Assembly: GCA_030847615.1 (NCBI GenBank)
Contig: JAUMIR010000005.1
Coordinates: forward strand, 239,420,645-239,484,644
Direction of reading: 5' to 3'
DNA: 64,000 nt
Source: Gambelia wislizenii
Lineage: Eukaryota > Chordata > Lepidosauria > Squamata > Crotaphytidae
Of this stretch, positions 23,515-36,332 are shown piece by piece; positions within the stretch are counted from its first letter, which is position 1, and every line of letters begins with the position of its first letter. Under the pieces are notes generated by a model. It was not told the DNA's origin, ran no database searches, and saw only the letters and a program-made list of their open reading frames with translations. The position numbers and the translations under genes were made by a program.

Positions 23515-24360
23515 TATTCTGGACTAGTTGAAGTTTCCGAGTCAAGCACAAGGGTGGCCCCATGTAGAGTGCATTACAGAAATCCAGACGGGAGATTACC
23601 AGTGCATGTACCACAGTTTTGAGGTCCCTAGTTTCCAGGAAAGGGCGCAGCTGGCATATCAGCCGAAGTTGATAGCAGGCACTCCTGACCGTCGCATTAA
23701 CCTGATTAGTCATCTGGAGCGACGGGTCCAGGAGCCCCCCCAGACTGCGAACACAGTCCTTGGAGGAGAGTGTAGTTCCATCCAGGATTGGAAGTTGTAT
23801 TCCCAGACCTGGTTTTGGGCCTGTAACGGTTAGTACCTCTGTTTTGTCTGGATTCAGTCTCAATTTGTTTTTCCTCATCCAGTCCATTACTGCTTTAAGA
23901 CAATCATTGAGAGGAGAGACGCCATCTGAAGTCGAAGCTGATGACCGAGACATGGAGAAGTATATCTGGGTGTCATCAACATACTGATGACACCGCACTC
24001 CATGCCTCTGAATGATCTCTCCCAGCGGCTTCATATAGATGTTAAACAGCATCGGGGACAGGATGGCACCCTGAGGAATGCCACAGTTAAGCTCTATTCT
24101 AGTAGAGCAACTGTCCCCGAGCCTCACCCTCTGGGATCTGCCTGAGAAGAAGGAACAGAACCACTGCAAGGCAGTGCCTCTGATTCCTAACTCCCTCAGG
24201 CGATCCAAGAGGATGGAATGGTCTATTGTATCAAAGGCCGCTGAGATGTCCAAGAGCACCAACAGGGTCACACTACCCCTGTCAATCCCCAAGCGGAGGT
24301 CATCAGCTACAGCAACCATGGCAGTCTCCACTCCATATCCCATCCTAAAGCCAGTTTGAA
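23515..24360 (-). mobile_element. L2-like LINE, inverted partner with catalytic YVDD
   Basis: A 288-codon minus frame (23477-24343) shows reverse-transcriptase motifs in order: LLVLLDISAAFDTIDH, GIPQGAILSPMLFNIYM, YVDDTQIYF (catalytic pair), then MDWMRKNKLRLNPDKTEVLT to RKLQLVQN. It is truncated at both ends and abuts the plus-strand copy. The segment shared with the plus copy (about 380 bp) forms an inverted repeat. Confidence 0.88.
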
Positions 24361-24999
24361 ATGGATCTAGATAATCGGTATTATCTATTTTTTAGATAAA
24401 AATGATATTTTTGTCATTTTATGGAATAAACCTAATATATTAGAATAATATAATATAATAATAATTATCTTTCCCCTGACAGTTTATGGATTAAAAATTT
24501 CAGATTTAAATAATAATGACTCCAAAACAATAATACATTTAAGACAGGGAGATATTTTTTATCTGGATTTGTCTTATTTTCATTGCAGCAACACAAAATT
24601 TTTGCATGTAATATAAGGTTTATAACAAGGATGTTACATTGTTCCTTTTCAAAGGATAGTTTTATAAAGGCTAGCTTGATTCAATTTCTGGCATAACTTT
24701 TAGTTACTTTTATAGTTACAGATGTATGGTGCTGTGAATTGGTGCAGGAGGAATATCATATGGGCCAAATGTTTATTTGTGCTGATGCCCTGTGCAGTGT
24801 AGTGAGTGTTGAGGCAATGGATAAGTGCATGGGACAGGACAGTGGCTCTCAGCATTTCTGATGTTGAAAGAAAGTAACTAAGTATAATCACTGTAGTTTC
24901 TTTCCAGAAATGTGAATGTGAAGGATTTTTTAAAAATTGTAGCTATAATGTTTTTTTTGGGGGGGGGCGGGGAGCCATGGCCCTAATTTCACAAAATCT
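24361..24999. other. No gene recognised
   Basis: AT-rich noncoding sequence. Confidence 0.6.
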
Positions 25000-25078
25000 G
25001 AGCAGAGTGATTAAAAACAGGACCTCTTCACAGGGAAAGCATAAAATGAAGCTGACTTGATGGCACATAACAACAATA
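25000..25078 (+). mobile_element. BovB 3' tail fragment
   Basis: Ends in AAGCTGACTTGATGGCACAT followed by AACAACAATAA, the 3' end shared by BovB and Sauria SINEs. Only about 80 bases remain. Confidence 0.7.
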
Positions 25079-25896
25079 ATTTTGTGGTGGAGGTGGGAAG
25101 TGCTTAGAACTATAACTGTATCTAATTACAGCTTTGCAAATAGGTTCCTACTTCTTGTCCTGGCTGAACCTGACAAGGCAAGAACAAGCTACTTTCTCTA
25201 GCTTTTGGTACCAATTAAAATTGTCTTTTAAAATATGGGGAAATAAGACTGTTATCTGTTTATATGCAGATTAAATATACAATTTTGCAGTGCTGTGGAT
25301 TGGACTACTGGGCCACAGCCACAATAAATTTGTTTATGGCTGAGGAACTGATTAGAAGACTGGGGAGATGTACCCACATCACTTCTTCCTCAGACAAAAT
25401 ATTTGTATTAACAATTTAGATGGCCACTTGCTAAGCAACTGGTTGTTGTCCACTGTGAGCGGTGTCAGTGTAACATCCTGTGAGTGTAATGAGTTTTTAC
25501 CACTGATAGAGCATCTTAGAACTCTTATAGCTGTTATATAATTGGATTCCAGCTGGGTCTTAGTAGGGGAAATGTGGCTTATATGAAGCAGAACTTTGTT
25601 GTATGGAATGCACATTGTGACAAGCACATATTTCTAGCAAATTCACAATAAGGAACTGAGAGGTGTAAGGCACTAGGATGATGTGAAAGTGGACTTTGGG
25701 TCCCTAAAGGCTTTTCTGCAACACAAAACAAAACAAAACAAAATAAAAACCCATATTCACTCCGAATCTGGTGCTGGCAGTCCAGGCGATGTACATCTAC
25801 TTCTGCATTTTTTGCCCTTAACCTGACTTTGCTCTGAATTAAGCAAAATTGGGGAAAACACTCCCAGAAACTCAAGTGACCTTAGGTTCTTTTGCT
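25079..25896. other. No gene recognised
   Basis: Unassigned. A short (AAAAC)n-like run lies at 25724-25745. Confidence 0.55.
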
Positions 25897-26425
25897 GTCT
25901 GGACACTGGATCAGGTTCAGTTTGGCCCTATCCAGTTGTCCACATGCAAATGCAGTGTCATCTTCCTTACACTGTACTAAGCTGTGCAGGGAAGGGGATA
26001 GATCTCCATTGAGGCTGCCACTGCCTCCTTGACAGCCAAGCAGCTCCCTGCAAAAGCCTGGCTAGTGGCATCACTTCTGCTGAGGTCAGAACAGGGTGCC
26101 CATACAATTAACAAGGAGGGGGTGGAGCAACCTCTTTCTTGCTAATCACATATTTGGGCACCCCATTCTAACCTCAGCATAAGTGATGCCATCAGCCAGG
26201 CTCTTGCAGGGAGCTGCTTGGTTGGCAAGGTGGTGGTGGTGGTGGCAGCAGTTCTGAAAACAGAGGACAGACTGGCAGGGCTGATGCAGTGTTGGCCTGG
26301 CTGGCCCATGTGGACAGTGATGGCCATCACATCAGATTTGGTCCGGTGTGTGTGGCTGCTTTTGTGGTTGATCTGGGGCCTAATGCTCCACACTGGCACA
26401 GGATTTAAGTGGCCAGTGTAGATGA
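25897..26425. mobile_element. Large palindromic DNA element, hAT-MITE-like
   Basis: Arms at 26034-26103 and 26155-26226 are inverted copies (AGCAGCTCCCTGCAA, AGCCTGGCT, GGCATCACTT, GGTGCCCA). The outer ends, CTGTCTGGACACTGG and CCAGTGTAGATGAG, are also inverted. A (GTG)n run interrupts at 26228-26245. The 146-codon minus frame across it is a by-product of the palindrome. Confidence 0.6.
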
Positions 26426-26610
26426 GCCCTCTGCCACTTAATACATTATACTGACTATTTAGTTGAGGTTGGAGAATCTCTTTTGATCTAAGGACTGAAT
26501 TCAATTTCAGGGAATTTCTATGGGCTGCCATTACAGTGGTGGGAGGGGTTAAAGACAAAGGGTGGGGCCAAAATATCAGCATACTTTAGTTTAATGCACT
26601 TGGTGCCAGT

Positions 26611-27474
26611 TGTGATAATGGTTAGACTCCATCTTCCATGATCTTCAAGCACACCATCTGGTAAACAAAGAGTTAACTAGGGGTCTGGAGAGGGGTGGCA
26701 CCTTTGGGGCCAGCATCATTGCTGATGTCACAGGTCAGAAGAGACACTGACCAATCAAAGATTCCAGAATGGGAAACCTTCGAGAGGCTTTGAAGAAGAG
26801 GTAATAAATACTGCCTCAGGCCCATGAGGCAGGGAGGGGAACAAAGAGGCTCTGGGATAGGGAACACCTTATCTCAGAGAGAATTGAACAAAGAGATGAA
26901 CAAAGGACCCTGAGATGGAGGACGGCTGTTTTGAGACTGGTCTGAAAAACAGACATGTGGCTCACAGCCTCCCCTGAAGCCAACAGATGGGACTTCATAG
27001 TGAGTGAGTAGATCAGGAATTGTATTAGATAGATTGTGTTAGGGAATTGTGTTTATTTTCTCACTTGGCTGGATGCTTAACTATATCTGTAATTTCTAAG
27101 AATGTACCTGGAAAGGGAGTGTCATGCTCATCCCTAGATTCTGGGTATTAGAGTAGACTCCATGGAAGACCATGACATGAGTTTGGTTCCTGGCCTGCTT
27201 TCCCTGCCTGGGCGTCTCTATCTCTGGACAGCAGCCAGCCCGCCTTTTGGTTCTGGGAACGCTGTTCCCAGGGCAGCTTCAAGGTCACAGCACCTGGAGG
27301 TGGCTGCCCTCCTACAGCCCTCCCCACATACCATTCTCATGCTGTAAGGGTTTATCTGGAGGTTGTACTAGGTTGTGTTTAGTTCTGGCTTTGCCTATGT
27401 TACTGACCCACCTTTCCTTGCTTAATAAAGAAATCTTATTGAGTTAATGTGAGCGTGTGTTTCTGGTACATCAC
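26611..27474 (+). mobile_element. Possible solo LTR, unrelated to the other LTRs
   Basis: It begins TGTGATAATGG, has an AATAAATACT box at about 26805, an AATAAA signal at 27424-27429 in CTTAATAAAGAAATC, and ends ACATCACA. TG...CA ends and a late AATAAA suit an LTR. The TATA-to-polyA distance is long, and I see no target duplication, second LTR or internal genes. Confidence 0.3.
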
Positions 27475-28515
27475 AGGGAGAGCCTTTCCATGAGAATTAT
27501 CTGCATGTATGAGCTCTGCTTAGAATAAATACATTTTTCTAATCTTTCTCAGCTGATGTGCACACGTGTCTGTTGCTTGGTCATTCCTCTCTTCCCTTGG
27601 GGAAAGAAAGGAGGGGACAGTAACATTTCTGCAAGGGGCAGGGAGTAGAGTATGAAACCCCATACAGTTTCCCTTTGGACTTTGTGAAGGTGGGTAGAAT
27701 TCAAAGGGTGGCGATGGTGAAACCAAAAGGGAGAACAATTTAATGGAAATCCCAGTCAGAGGAAATCTCAAGATTGTATCTCCAAAGGGCAGCTTAGGGG
27801 TTCTCAGGCAGAACAACCCCCCATGAGCTGTATCACACCAGTAGCTGAGCCTCAGGAGAACATTCCAGCCTTCTGAATAGGGAAAGGCTCAGAGAAAAGC
27901 TGGAAAACCACTGAACAACAGTATCATGGTCAAAAGGTTGTGACAATCTGGGGAACCCCTGATGGCCAGAATGGGACCCCAGGAACATCCAATTTGCCCC
28001 AGGGCCTGAGGGTTCTCATGCCTGGTTTAGTTCCAAGCCTGGAACATAGATTCAAAAATCTAACATGTAAAGTACATGAGGATAAGCTAATGTTATCATG
28101 TATTTTTTCTCATTAGATAGGCACAATGTGCTGTGGCTTCCTATTGTAAGTACCTCTAGTGACAACCTTGAATACTTTGCTTCTACATCATGTAAGGGGG
28201 GCATTTTGCAGATCAGGTGAGACACAGATTTCTTTTTGTCTAAAACTTGGGATTCAGATCAGTTTCATTCACTGAGAACAGGTTGTGGGACAGAATTTGT
28301 GTACAGTCTGTACATAGGGGGAACAAATTGTTCAGCTATGAATCCTCTAGAATTGTGTTGTTCTGTGTAAATAATCAGGATAAAGTGAGGCACAATCATA
28401 AGCAAATTTAAAGGCATAATGTCTATGCTCAAAGGTGCCCTCTTCTTTGATATCATTGCAGAGATCTTAAGGTTGCTTTTTGGCAAAGAAAGCTGGTTTA
28501 GATTAGACCTTAGAA
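27475..28515. other. No gene recognised
   Basis: Unassigned noncoding sequence. Minus frames of 98 codons (27520-27816) and longer at 28265-28816 show no domain. Confidence 0.5.
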
Positions 28516-28714
28516 CAGGATTCTCAACCAGGGGGCCTTGGAACCTTAGGGTTTCCCAAGATGTCGCTAAGGGTTCTGTGAGAGATTGTGACTGGGGGGA
28601 AAAATTAACTTTTTTTTTTGAGTTGTAGATACAATACTTTTTATGCAGGGATTCACTGAGACCTGAAATTTTTTTCAAGGGATTCATCAGGGTAAAAAAA
28701 GTTGAGAATGGTTG
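28516..28714. mobile_element. hAT-type non-autonomous element
   Basis: It starts CAGGATTCTCAACCAGGG and ends GTTGAGAATGGTTG, the canonical hAT/Charlie-type terminal inverted repeat (CAG..TTCTCAAC). About 200 bp with no transposase. Confidence 0.65.
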
Positions 28715-28734
28715 TCTATATATATATTCTATGA

Positions 28735-28778
28735 TTAGATAGATATAGATATAGATATAGATATAGATATATAGATAT
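28735..28778 (+). repeat. (TAGATA)n microsatellite
   Basis: About seven hexamer units with few changes. On the minus strand it yields a run of Tyr-Ile. Confidence 0.95.
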
Positions 28779-28779
28779 G

Positions 28780-29633
28780 ATTGAGACTCCCAAAATCTCT
28801 GAGCCAGCAAAATCATTGGATTAGAATCCTCCAGTCAGCTTTGGTACTGGACATTCTGGCTGGGAGATTCTGGGACCTATAGGCCAAGACAGGCCTTTCC
28901 AAGCTCTGGTTCTGGGACTAAAGCACAGAATCCTAGTTAAAAACAAGTCTTGCCTGGGGAATAATGAAAAGCTGATTGGTGTGTCTGCCTCTCATTCATG
29001 GCAAACTGAAAAGAAAAGAGCATCTAATGTGGAATTTTATCTTTTCATGTCCATTATTTTTTGTCACTTGTGAGCAGAATGCAAGAGGAACCATGCATAG
29101 AAGCCATAGGCTGCCGGATATTCTCCCTTAAGGGCCCTGTCATATTAGGCAATCCAATCAGATTAGCAGTCTCTCTCCTTTGTATGTCTCATATCATTTC
29201 AGGTTAGTATTCAGGAGCAGTAATATTATTGGAAAGTGACTTTCATAGTATATTAGCTAACACAAATGCTAATGCAGACTGATGGAGAGGAGCTAATGTG
29301 AATGGGCTGTCAGACTGCATTAGCACTGCTAATGCCATTCCCAGCTCAGGTTAGACTGGCCATGAGTGATGATGAGCCACCTGCCATGTTTCACTGTCTA
29401 TCTCACCTGAACAAGAAATATGGTTGTCATGGGTCAACAGAAAAATTTTCCTCATCACACTCCATTGGGAGTTTTATCTGTTTATTCATCAGGACTAACT
29501 GTATAACTATGACTAGAAATGTATATACTGTAAAAAAAAAACAATGCTTGGTAAGTTTTTCCTGTATGCTATATTAGATTTAAAGTAAGATAATTGGGGG
29601 GGGGCATGTGGAGGTTCAAAGCTCTGGAAAGAG
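28780..29633. other. No gene recognised
   Basis: Unassigned noncoding sequence. Confidence 0.55.
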
Positions 29634-30353
29634 GTGCTTCATTTCTCTTCATTGACTTCAGTGATCTTTAAAACTCCTTCACAAATACTTTTGAAAACTG
29701 ACTTATGTGCCAAGGAACATCTCAATGTCTATTTAGCAGCAGCTAAAAAAGCTAATGTGATTCTAGGTTGCATCAATAGGAGTATAGTGTCTAGATCAAG
29801 GGAAGTATTGGTGCCACTCTATTCTGCTTTGGTCAGACCTCACATGGAATACCATGTCCTGTTCTGGGCACCACAATTCAGGAAGGATATTGAGAAGCTG
29901 GAACATGTGCAGAGGAGGGCAACCAAAATACTGGGAGGTCTGGAAGCCATGCCCTATGAGAAGCAACTTAGGGAGTTTGGGATGTTTAGTCTGGAGAAGA
30001 AAAGGTTGAGAGGTGATATGGTAGCCATGTTTAAATATTTGAAGTTCATAATGAAGATGTAGCAAGCTTGTTTTCTGCTGCTCCATAGACCAGGACACAG
30101 AACAATGGGTTCAAATGACAGGAAAAGAGATTCCACCTAAACATTAGGAAGAACTTCCTGACAGTAAGAGCTGTTCAGCAGTGGAATGTACTGCCTCATA
30201 GTGTAGTGGAGTTTCCTTCTTTGGAGGTTTTTAAACAGGCTGGATGGCAATCTGTTGGGAATGCTTTGATTGTGTATTCCTGCATGGCAGGGGGTTGTAT
30301 TGGATGGCCCTTGTGGTCTCTTCCAACTCTATGAATCTATGATTCTATGATTA
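29634..30353 (+). mobile_element. CR1 LINE, C-terminal part and complete 3' end
   Basis: A plus frame (29634-30062) reads [20 protein letters not shown], then [60 protein letters not shown]. After a frameshift near 30050, EKRFHLNIRKNFL and WNVLPHSVVEFPSLEVFK follow. It ends in the ATGAATCTATGATTCTATGA tail. It is the longest plus-strand CR1 here, without the catalytic domain. Confidence 0.92.
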
Positions 30354-30452
30354 TGGAATCCCTGTGTGTTGTTTCTGGGCCATGTGATCACCCATCAAAA
30401 TGCCAATTTCTCAGAATGGCTACATATCCCATGGAAAATAATGGACTAGCTG

Positions 30453-30816
30453 TATTACATTCCCCCCTCAACATTCGCGGCCTCCACACTCGTGGTTCCG
30501 CATATTTGCAGTTTGCCATGAGGGGAGGCCGAGGAAAGTGGTGACGGGGCCTCTGAGGCCCCGTCACCACTTTCAGGAGGGAGGGTGAGGCATGGAGAAG
30601 TGACTATGAGACCTCCAGAGGGCCTCTGGAGGCCTTGTGGTTGCCTGGGGAGGGAGTAGGGAGGCATGGGAAGGCGGCCTCAGAGCCTCCGGTGGACCTC
30701 TGGAGGCCCTATGGTTGCCAGGAGAGGGAGGGGGAGGACAATCTTTATTCGTGGAATTTTCACATTCGTGGGGGTCTGTGGAACCCAACCCCTGCGAATG
30801 TGAAGGGACAATTGTA
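30453..30816. mobile_element. Tigger-like element with internal tandem repeats, copy 1
   Basis: Its right end, GCGAATGTGAAGGGACAATTGTA, corresponds to that of 52612-52954. Its left end (CATTCGCGGCCTCC) is weathered. Between are G-rich units of about 65 bp containing CAGAGGGCCTCTGGAGGCC-like blocks. The frames inside are composition artefacts. Confidence 0.6.
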
Positions 30817-32340
30817 CACGTGACTGGCTCTACCATTAGGAAGAGAGAGGCAGCTGTCTCAGTCAGCAGATTTTGAATGCCATGAAATGGCAGCAAGTTG
30901 TTAGTTATTTAATCTGTTAATCTTATAGTTTTACTGCCAGGGGGTGGGATAGGAAGAGGCGATAGTGAAATACTCTGCTTAGTGCATCAGTAACTCAGCT
31001 TGTTTTGAACAGTATGCCTCCTAAGTCTTTTTGGATGGGGAGGGGGGAATCATTTGTTGCTCTGCTTCAAAATTTCTTCACCCAGTGGGATATAGTAAGG
31101 AGGATTGTCTGCCTTTATGATCTTCTATCTGACAAACTATTCATGAAAATGCAATGCCTTGGGTTCCCAATCCCATATAATACAGTTTGGACACTGAAAT
31201 TAGTACACTTTTGCCACAGTTGGAACTAGAGGACATAATTATCCTCAGGCATTTGGCATTTAACAACCCTTGACTCTTCAGATGTTTCAGACCTCAGCTC
31301 CCAAAAGCTATAGCCAAGATGGCACAATCATTAGGGGTTCTGGAAGATGAAGTTTAAAACTTCTGGAGGGCAGGAGGTGAAGAACTGCTGATCTAGAACT
31401 AGGAAAAACTGGGGAGAGGGGGTGGACCACAAAATATTTCAGACTATCTTGGCTTTCTAAATAATATCTAGGAGCACAATGTTGCACTGTGTGTGTGTGT
31501 GTGTGCGTGTGCGTGTGCGCATGCACATGAGTTTTGCCTGTGCAAGCATGGGTGAAGGACAATTGCCAGAAACCCACACAAACAGTTCCTACTTTTAGTC
31601 CAATTCAGCTCATTTATTGAGGCTGTTTACAGAGCTTTAATATTCCCTCTAAAAGGTGAATAAGCCAGAAGCATTTCTTGTTAACTAGGGAGCCTCTCAA
31701 GGCATTATCTCACTCCCGTGGTGCCTTCAAAGGATGTTGCAAATAGAATTCACTAACAGTTAATCCTTATATCAAACATAGCTCCTTACATCAGGACACT
31801 TCCATAAAATCCAATTAAGTTTTAGAAGTGATTTCAAGTTGCTCTTCTTCCACCCAAATAGATATCATGGTAGACATTTTTGTGAGATTGCTGTGACATC
31901 AGTTTTGGCCAGGGAAATAATGTTATAACTTATTGACATTAATGAGGGGTACAGGTGATTATGTTACACTAGTTGGTGACTCATCCAAATAAGAGCATAC
32001 CAGTCTTATATCTTCTGATAGTTTGTCTTTCTAGGATCAAACTTCCCTTTGCTGTGTTTTAGATTACTTTAAAACATGGAAATTCCATAGGCAAAGAATA
32101 GAAAAAGAAGGCAGAAGTTATAGCGAGAACCTAAATTAGAGAAAATAAATAACCTATGTAAGGGATCACCAGTCAGAACTCAGTAGAAGAGACATGAGAA
32201 TGTAAAGTAGAGGTGGGAAATCATATCTTTCCAAATGTTTTTCACCTACTACTTTGATAAGCCTGAGCCAGAAGAAACTAATGTGAGGAATTCTGGGAAC
32301 TGTGACCTAAAGACGTCTGAAGAGCTGTTCCTTACCCTTG
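30817..32340. other. No gene recognised; GT repeat
   Basis: Unassigned. A (GT)n/(GC) run lies at 31488-31525 and a weak MITE-like inverted piece at 31265-31400 (CAGATGTTTCAGACCTCAGC). Confidence 0.5.
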
Positions 32341-32565
32341 GGGCACTGCCACACTACACAATTAAAATGCTTTGATTCTGCTTTAACTGCTATGGTTGTA
32401 TCTCACAGAATCATGGCACTGGTAGTTTGGGGAAGCAATAGAGCTCTCTGGCAGGGAATTCTAAATACCTCACAAAACTTCTGATCCTAGGATTCCACAG
32501 GATGGAACCATGGTAGTTAAAGTGGTATGAGTGTGCTATAATTGTGTAGTGTGGAAGGGAACCTG
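32341..32565. mobile_element. hAT-like MITE, family 1, copy 2
   Basis: Inverted ends of about 50 bases: CACTACACAATTAAAATGCTTT on the left, and ATAATTGTGTAGTGTGG on the right. The inner GTAGTTTGGGGAAG, AGAGCTCTCTGGCAG and ATGGTAGTTAAAG blocks match 529-722 and 42541-42766. Confidence 0.75.
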
Positions 32566-32906
32566 ATATAAGGAATTTCAAAATCAGTATTCCTCACATG
32601 AATATCTGTGTGCTAAAGATAATGCTGCAAGGATATGTATTTGAGACTCCACACATTTGCTTCTAATAAATCCTAAAAGGAAGAGCCTTGTTGAAAGCCC
32701 TGCCAGTAGAACAGAAGGGGAGAACAGTAGCATTTATCTTTTCTTCCCTCCTTCAGTTTCCCCCTTGCTTCTACTGTTACTCTCCGACTGATAACAGTGA
32801 GATGGGAAATAAACTATGTCAGCTCCGGGTCTGATGTAGCTCTCCTCTAACTCAAGAAGCATGGCAGGGGCACAAGAGAAAACAGGATCCTCTTGTCAGG
32901 GTAATT

Positions 32907-33013
32907 GTGGCCCTCAAAGACTTTGTTGAAGTATAACTCCCAGCAGTACTGACTATTGGCTTTGTGGGCTAGGGCTGACAGGAAATGCAGTCCAACAACA
33001 TCAGGAGGGCCAC
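32907..33013. mobile_element. Short palindromic MITE
   Basis: GTGGCCCTCAAAGACTTTGT at the left and, inverted, CAACAACATCAGGAGGGCCAC at the right, with AACTCCCAGCAGTACTGAC in the centre. This hAT-like miniature element type is common in reptiles. Confidence 0.65.
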
Positions 33014-33120
33014 AGTTGCTCAGCACTGTTGAAGATACATAGCCTCTCCTGGAATTTTTACTGACCATTCTTGTATCTGTAGTCCAAAAAAGCAAATTGC
33101 TCTGCCTAGAATGCCTCTAG

Positions 33121-33975
33121 TGTCACCCAGCCTTATACCCCCTCCATCTAATAATTCATAATTTGGCAATATTGGATAGTTCACAAGGTCTAAAGGTAGA
33201 CCAGGGCAAACCAAACTTAGGTTCAAGTGAAGGTCACCCAATGACCTAATGTAGTTGTCTTGGAAATTCCCAACAAACACACCCAAGAAGGAATTAAACA
33301 AAACTCCTTAGATAAGGGTAATCAAGGTGGAATGTGCCAATCCCCTCTGGGATGCACCTCGCAGTGAGTCAGACTCCAAAAATTAACAGTGACTGGAATA
33401 CCCATTATCCATGGAATGCTTTTCCCTCACACCTTTCCCTCTCCACAATATGAGGGCTGCCATAAATCATTAACTTTAATCTCTCAACCATTAGCAGCAT
33501 TCAACAAAGCTGGAGTTTCCTTTGTTTAACTCTGGGGAACTCATCCAATCATTCTTTCACACTCAAAACACCCCTCAAAGGTATGCTATTGGGTATAAAT
33601 ATTACCTCAAATAATAGCCAAGTGTGAATATTTCTTTTCATACCATCACTCTGCCAAACTGCTGTCTCTGCTCTTTGGACAGGTAAATATTTCCCGCAGA
33701 TCTATTCCTCTATCCCAGTATTTTTCTGTCTTGACTCTTTGTTAGCCTTGTGTGGTTCTCTTGTGAACATGTGTACATGAATGGATGCTTTTGTGATTAT
33801 TTTCCAATAAAAACCATTTTTATTTCATTTTGGCTTGGAGTCTCATCAGTGAGTACTGGTATACACAGGTGCAAAGGTCCTGTAAGTTATCTGGCCTCTT
33901 GTGGCCATACCTTTGAGCTAATTAAAATGCCCCAATTTAATATCTTAATTTGAGTGGCACGGGTGGGTCCCCACA
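33121..33975 (+). mobile_element. Solo-LTR-like element, copy 1 (855 bp)
   Basis: It aligns along its length with 53754-54615. Shared points: TATACCCCCTCC start, CAATATTGGATA, GCAAACCAAA, a TATAAAT box (33594-33600), AATAAA (33806-33811), TACTGGTATACACAGGTG, TTTGAGCTAA, and an end at CCCCACA. TG...CA ends and the TATA/polyA order are those of an LTR. No gag, pol or env is present, and no target duplication is visible. Confidence 0.7.
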
Positions 33976-34076
33976 GAACCCAGCAATTCGGGTAACACTA
34001 GATCATCCTCAGAATGCAGAAATATTGGTATTTATGTTAAGGAGAGTGCAGCAGGGCTAATGTAATATGAACCCAT

Positions 34077-34290
34077 ATCCTCCAACTGTTCTGATTTGGC
34101 AGGGAAAGTCTCAATTAATCCTCTGTCACCCCATGTTTTCAACTGCTTTTAAAATGTCCCAGCTTCTCTCTCCTCCTGCCAGTTTCCTTCTTTGTCCTCA
34201 GCTTACTTCAGTTGGCGTAAGCTGAGTTCAAAGTGGAAAAGCAGCTTGTACTCAGTTAATTCTTCAGGGGAAAGAAGAGAGAGGAAAGGA
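34077..34290 (-). mobile_element. MITE family 2, partial reverse copy
   Basis: ATATCCTCCAACTGTTCTGATTTGGC at the left corresponds to the inverted right end of 54891-55240. The block AGCTTACTTCAGTTGGCGTAA is the inverse of CAACTGGAGTAAGCT in the other copies. Confidence 0.55.
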
Positions 34291-36329
34291 TAGAATTGTG
34301 TTCTTGCCTAAAGACACAGACAAAACCAACTGCTGCAGGCTCTCCTAGCTTGTATGGTCTTCCTCATAAATAGGTTTTCCCAACTTGGCCACACTCTAAA
34401 GTTGGTTGGCCACATATTCTGTTTTTCACTTGTGAAATAGTGGAAGGTATGTGAGTTTGTGGTGGAAACAGGAGTAATTACTCAGGATGCTCAAAGAAAG
34501 ACAAGGAAAGGTAAAAGGAAAAACATGCATTATTTGGCTCCCCTTTCCCACTGATCACTTTATACAAGCATTGATGCTTCATTGCTTCCAACACACAACA
34601 CCTTCTTTTTTGCTTTCTGATGTCAGAAGAGTTCTAGTGTTGGGAAGCACTGGCTGTGAACTTTTCCACAGCTTCCCTAAGGAAGTTTGGGAGGTTGGAT
34701 TAGGGATGTAAAGAACAGTTTTTTGTCCTCATCAAGAAAGGTTTCATGAAATATTCTGACTTCCTGTTAAAAGAATGTCCTTTGCAGATGTTTTTGGGTT
34801 TGTTTGTGTTTTGCTCCTCAATAAGAGCAGAAAGACTGGTGTGTGTTTATTGTTTCACCCTTTAAAAAACAACATTATATTTAGTACAAAAATACAATGC
34901 CTCCCCCCCCGGTGGAAAAAAAATCCTTGGTATAAAATTTTGCAAAAAATTCCCCAAATGTGGAAAAATAATTTTAAAAACCTATACAAATTCTTCTAAA
35001 ACCTTTTGATCCCCCCCTGCCCCTTTTTCACATGGGAAAATGAAACAAAGGCACATTTATATGCCTAGACTGGATCTACTCTCTGAAGGGAAGGGGACTT
35101 CCTTTGCCTTTGGACAGTGTCACAGGGGATGAAGCCTTCATTGCAAGGAGTACATCAAACCCTGCAGCTTGCATGACCTTTCAGTCAAGCCCAGAGTCAT
35201 TCATATAGAGAAAAGTGTTTTTATTTTAAGTTTAGAGAATCGTCAGATGGCCAGTTGGGCAATGTACCAGTGAAAGTAGGTGCAGGACAAGCTGTGCTAT
35301 GCTATTCTCTGGTTAAGGACCTTGGTAGGACACAAGTAGTTAGTTGCAGAATGAGGAACTCAGGAGCAAAGAAAACACAAACCAATGAAGAGAAGGTATC
35401 TGCAAAAAGGAGAAAGGGTGCTTCACACCAGTTGTCCCAGTCTTCTCTTTACCTTGACCACTTAGCTGGCTTTCCCTTATCATAGAAGGGCTCATCTCTC
35501 AGTTCCCTCTATATCTCCCTTGGCTTTGAGCTCTCTTGGGTACCTCCTCCCAACTGTGGTAGCCAAGAAAGGCTTCAGACAAGCTGATACACAAGTCCCT
35601 TAATTCCCTTACAAAGGAGTCACCTATATCCCTTCTGCTATCTTGCAACTTCTACCTTCCAGCTTCTCCTTTGCAGAGCCAGTGAGTGGTATTTTAGTAG
35701 TCTCTTCACACCTCTCTCCTGCCCCAGGATTTAACTGAAGCCAACAGCAGGGAGCTGGCAACAGGCAAGGTTGCACCTCTGCTGAGTCCTAGTCTTCCAC
35801 AGAGGGGATATCTATAAAGTCCAACAGCCCTTATGATTAGAATTTCCTCTAGCTTTCATCTAAAGAAGAATTTGAAACAAATTTGGAATGTTCAGCTCAA
35901 AGGAAACATCCATCAAAGTTTTTAAAGGAGCTAAAATGGTTTCATTCAGAGTGGAGACATGTTGCAGAAGGGTCTTTGGGTTGTTCATTACCAGCTGTGC
36001 CAAGTGGCCCCTAAAGGCACACATTTATGGCATTTCTTCAAGAAAGTGATTTGTGGGTTAGGGTGTTTAATCCAGTCAAAATGAATATAACTTAAAAAAA
36101 TTAAATCAAGCCTTAAAGCCTAATTACCATCTTCAAAGGCTGGCCAAAGGTTCTGCTTTTCTCCAATTTATTCTGTGACCTTTAACAGTTTTTTAATGAG
36201 TGAATGAACAATGAAGAACCTGTTGCAAGAAGTGTGAAATAAAACAGAACAGTCCGGTGCTAGGAGGAAAGGACAACTCCCCCCCACCGCATTGCTTTCT
36301 GATGACATAAAAAGAGTGCCAGCTCACAC
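34291..36329. other. No gene recognised
   Basis: About 2 kb of unassigned noncoding sequence. At 34870-35000 there is an AAATTTTGCAAAAAATTCCCC-like A/T-rich motif resembling 41750-41890. Confidence 0.5.
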
Positions 36330-36332
36330 ATA

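Noticed and set aside
26142..26582. 146-codon minus frame
   Set aside because: Lies on a large palindromic element with a GTG repeat, so the open frame is a composition effect.
29954..30136. Minus frames antisense to CR1
   Set aside because: Shadow frames of the plus-strand CR1 coding region.
30455..30896. Pro-rich frames of 60-107 codons on both strands
   Set aside because: They overlap the G-rich tandem repeats of the Tigger-like element.
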